Positions 6,188 through 6,653 of a DNA stretch of 6,653 nucleotides are shown one piece after another. The position numbers were made by a program, and so were the translations under genes. Under the pieces are notes generated by a model that was not told the DNA's origin, searched no databases, and saw only the letters and a program-made list of their open reading frames with translations. The stretch is from JAGTVB01 sp964624765. GTDB lineage: Bacteria > Pseudomonadota > Gammaproteobacteria > HK1. Position 1 is the first letter of the stretch. Each line of letters starts with the position of its first letter. Location: positions 1 to 6,653 of the forward strand of contig CAZUZO010000160.1 of NCBI GenBank assembly GCA_964624765.1. Direction: 5' to 3'.

Positions 6188-6328
6188 AGGTTGTGAAAAA
6201 ACCTGCTACACAACCCGATCGCGGCGTTGGACGGTGCTCGCTCCTCGCGTATCGATTTGATATGTCTCTTAGCTTCGCTCCGTCCGCCTGGCTCTCGGGC
6301 CGCTCGCGACGGTTTCTGCACAACCTCT
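6186..6328. mobile_element. MITE-like element with imperfect terminal inverted repeats
   Basis: AGAGGTTGTGAAAAAACC at 6186-6203 is repeated in inverse orientation at 6311-6328 with 16 of 18 positions matching, including ten perfect outer bases. The 143-bp interval holds no credible gene. The left end also contains a nested hairpin (GGTTGTG 6189-6195 with CACAACC 6209-6215). The size and terminal inverted repeats suggest a small non-autonomous element or the residue of a larger insertion sequence. I see no clear target duplication. The family is not identified; it could instead be an extended intergenic palindrome. Confidence 0.45.
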
Positions 6329-6379
6329 CAGAGAGTGTGGGGATACCCATTGCACCTTGACGGGATCGCCCGAAGAAAG

Positions 6380-6406
6380 AAGGCCCCGCATTTCGCGCGG
6401 GGCCTT
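6380..6406 (-). terminator. Intrinsic terminator, probably for groEL
   Basis: A perfect 10-bp stem (AAGGCCCCGC with GCGGGGCCTT) encloses a 7-base loop. On the minus strand it is followed by a pyrimidine-rich run beginning CTTTCTTC, giving a T-rich tail in the groEL direction. On the plus strand the stem is followed by GAACTC, so termination of the pom operon there is less convincing, though partial bidirectional action is possible. It lies about 125 bases after the groEL stop. Confidence 0.7.
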
Positions 6407-6452
6407 GAACTCAAGCGTTATCCAGCAGCCGCTCGGGTGTCGTGAGAATCTC

Positions 6453-6503
6453 GCCGGCGGGAGCTCGCTGCTCGCCGCCGGCCTGGCCCGTTGGTTAACG
6501 GGC
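6453..6503. repeat. Two GC-rich hairpins in the groEL 3' untranslated region
   Basis: GCCGGCGG (6453-6460) pairs with CCGCCGGC (6475-6482), and GCCCGTT (6486-6492) pairs with AACGGGC (6497-6503) around a 4-base loop. Both are perfect stems, without a T-run on either side, located between the groEL stop and its terminator. They may protect the 3' end of the message or be chance GC structure. Confidence 0.4.
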
Positions 6504-6531
6504 GCTTGACGACCCTTTTCGGGGGCGATGT

Positions 6532-6653
6532 TTAATAATCGTCCATACCGCCCATGCCGCCCATGCCACCCATGTCAGGAACGGCCGGTGCGGCCTCGGG
6601 TTTCTTCGGCTTTTCCGCCACCATGGCCTCGGTGGTGATCATGAGGCCGGCGA
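6532..6653 (-). CDS. groEL: Chaperonin GroEL, C-terminal end (partial)
   Basis: The last 39 residues and TAA stop of the 60-kDa chaperonin GroEL, which folds proteins inside a double-ring chamber with GroES. The minus-strand translation reads AGLMITTEAMVAE, then a Lys/Pro/Ala linker, then PDMGGMGGMGGMDDY. The AGLMLTTE-like segment and the C-terminal Gly-Gly-Met repeats are diagnostic of GroEL; this flexible tail projects into the central cavity. The rest of the gene lies beyond the right edge of the window. It is transcribed toward the motility genes and seems functionally unrelated to them. Confidence 0.95.
   Translation of the reverse strand, partial: AGLMITTEAMVAEKPKKPEAAPAVPDMGGMGGMGGMDDY

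Larger units (their letters stand above)
6188..6531. other. Intergenic region between the PilZ gene and groEL
   Basis: This 344-base gap between convergent genes holds the inverted-repeat element, the groEL-side terminator and the hairpins listed separately. An open frame at 6227-6445 starts inside the repeat element, runs through the terminator and has no recognisable domain. I see no supportable gene, promoter or structural RNA here. Confidence 0.6.

Noticed and set aside
6227..6445. 72-codon plus-strand open frame in the intergenic region
   Set aside because: It starts inside the inverted-repeat element, reads through the terminator stem, and shows no domain or ribosome binding site.

Overview
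This window looks like part of a gammaproteobacterial chromosome. That is inferred from moderately high GC, from motor proteins resembling the Pseudomonas MotC/MotD and Vibrio/Shewanella PomA/PomB types, from a DUF2802 + FliK-like + FlhB-like gene string, and from a GroEL tail ending in GGM repeats. The genus cannot be named from this sequence alone.

Layout: positions 1-3711 hold a tight plus-strand cluster. It contains a complete MotC-type stator gene, a MotD-type stator partner, a small membrane-anchored coiled-coil DUF2802 protein, a FliK-like protein with a hook-length-control C-terminal domain, and a short stand-alone homologue of the FlhB cytoplasmic domain. Genes overlap or sit within about 20 bp of each other, so they are probably one transcript continuing from upstream chemotaxis or flagellar genes. 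A 100-bp gap (3712-3811) follows and carries a good match to a flagellar sigma-28 (FliA) promoter. That promoter leads into a second operon (3812-6187): pomA (TTG start), pomB and an unusual PilZ-domain gene. Beyond it, 6186-6328 is bounded by inverted repeats like a small non-autonomous mobile element. A GC-rich terminator and other hairpins follow, and the window ends in the 3' end of groEL, on the minus strand and convergent with the motility genes.

How the genes fit together: the cell appears to encode two different stator units side by side. The first pair carries alanine at the position of the Na+-associated threonine 158 of PomA, as expected of proton-type stators. The second keeps both T158 and T186, with the same residue numbers as Vibrio PomA, and is predicted to be Na+-driven. 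The PilZ protein directly behind pomAB is a plausible c-di-GMP-responsive effector of the motor, but its helical insertion and altered binding motif make it atypical. The FliK-like and FlhB-like pair resembles the hook-length ruler and export-switch pair, but the FlhB-like protein lacks the NPTH self-cleavage site. No rRNA, tRNA or CRISPR array was seen.
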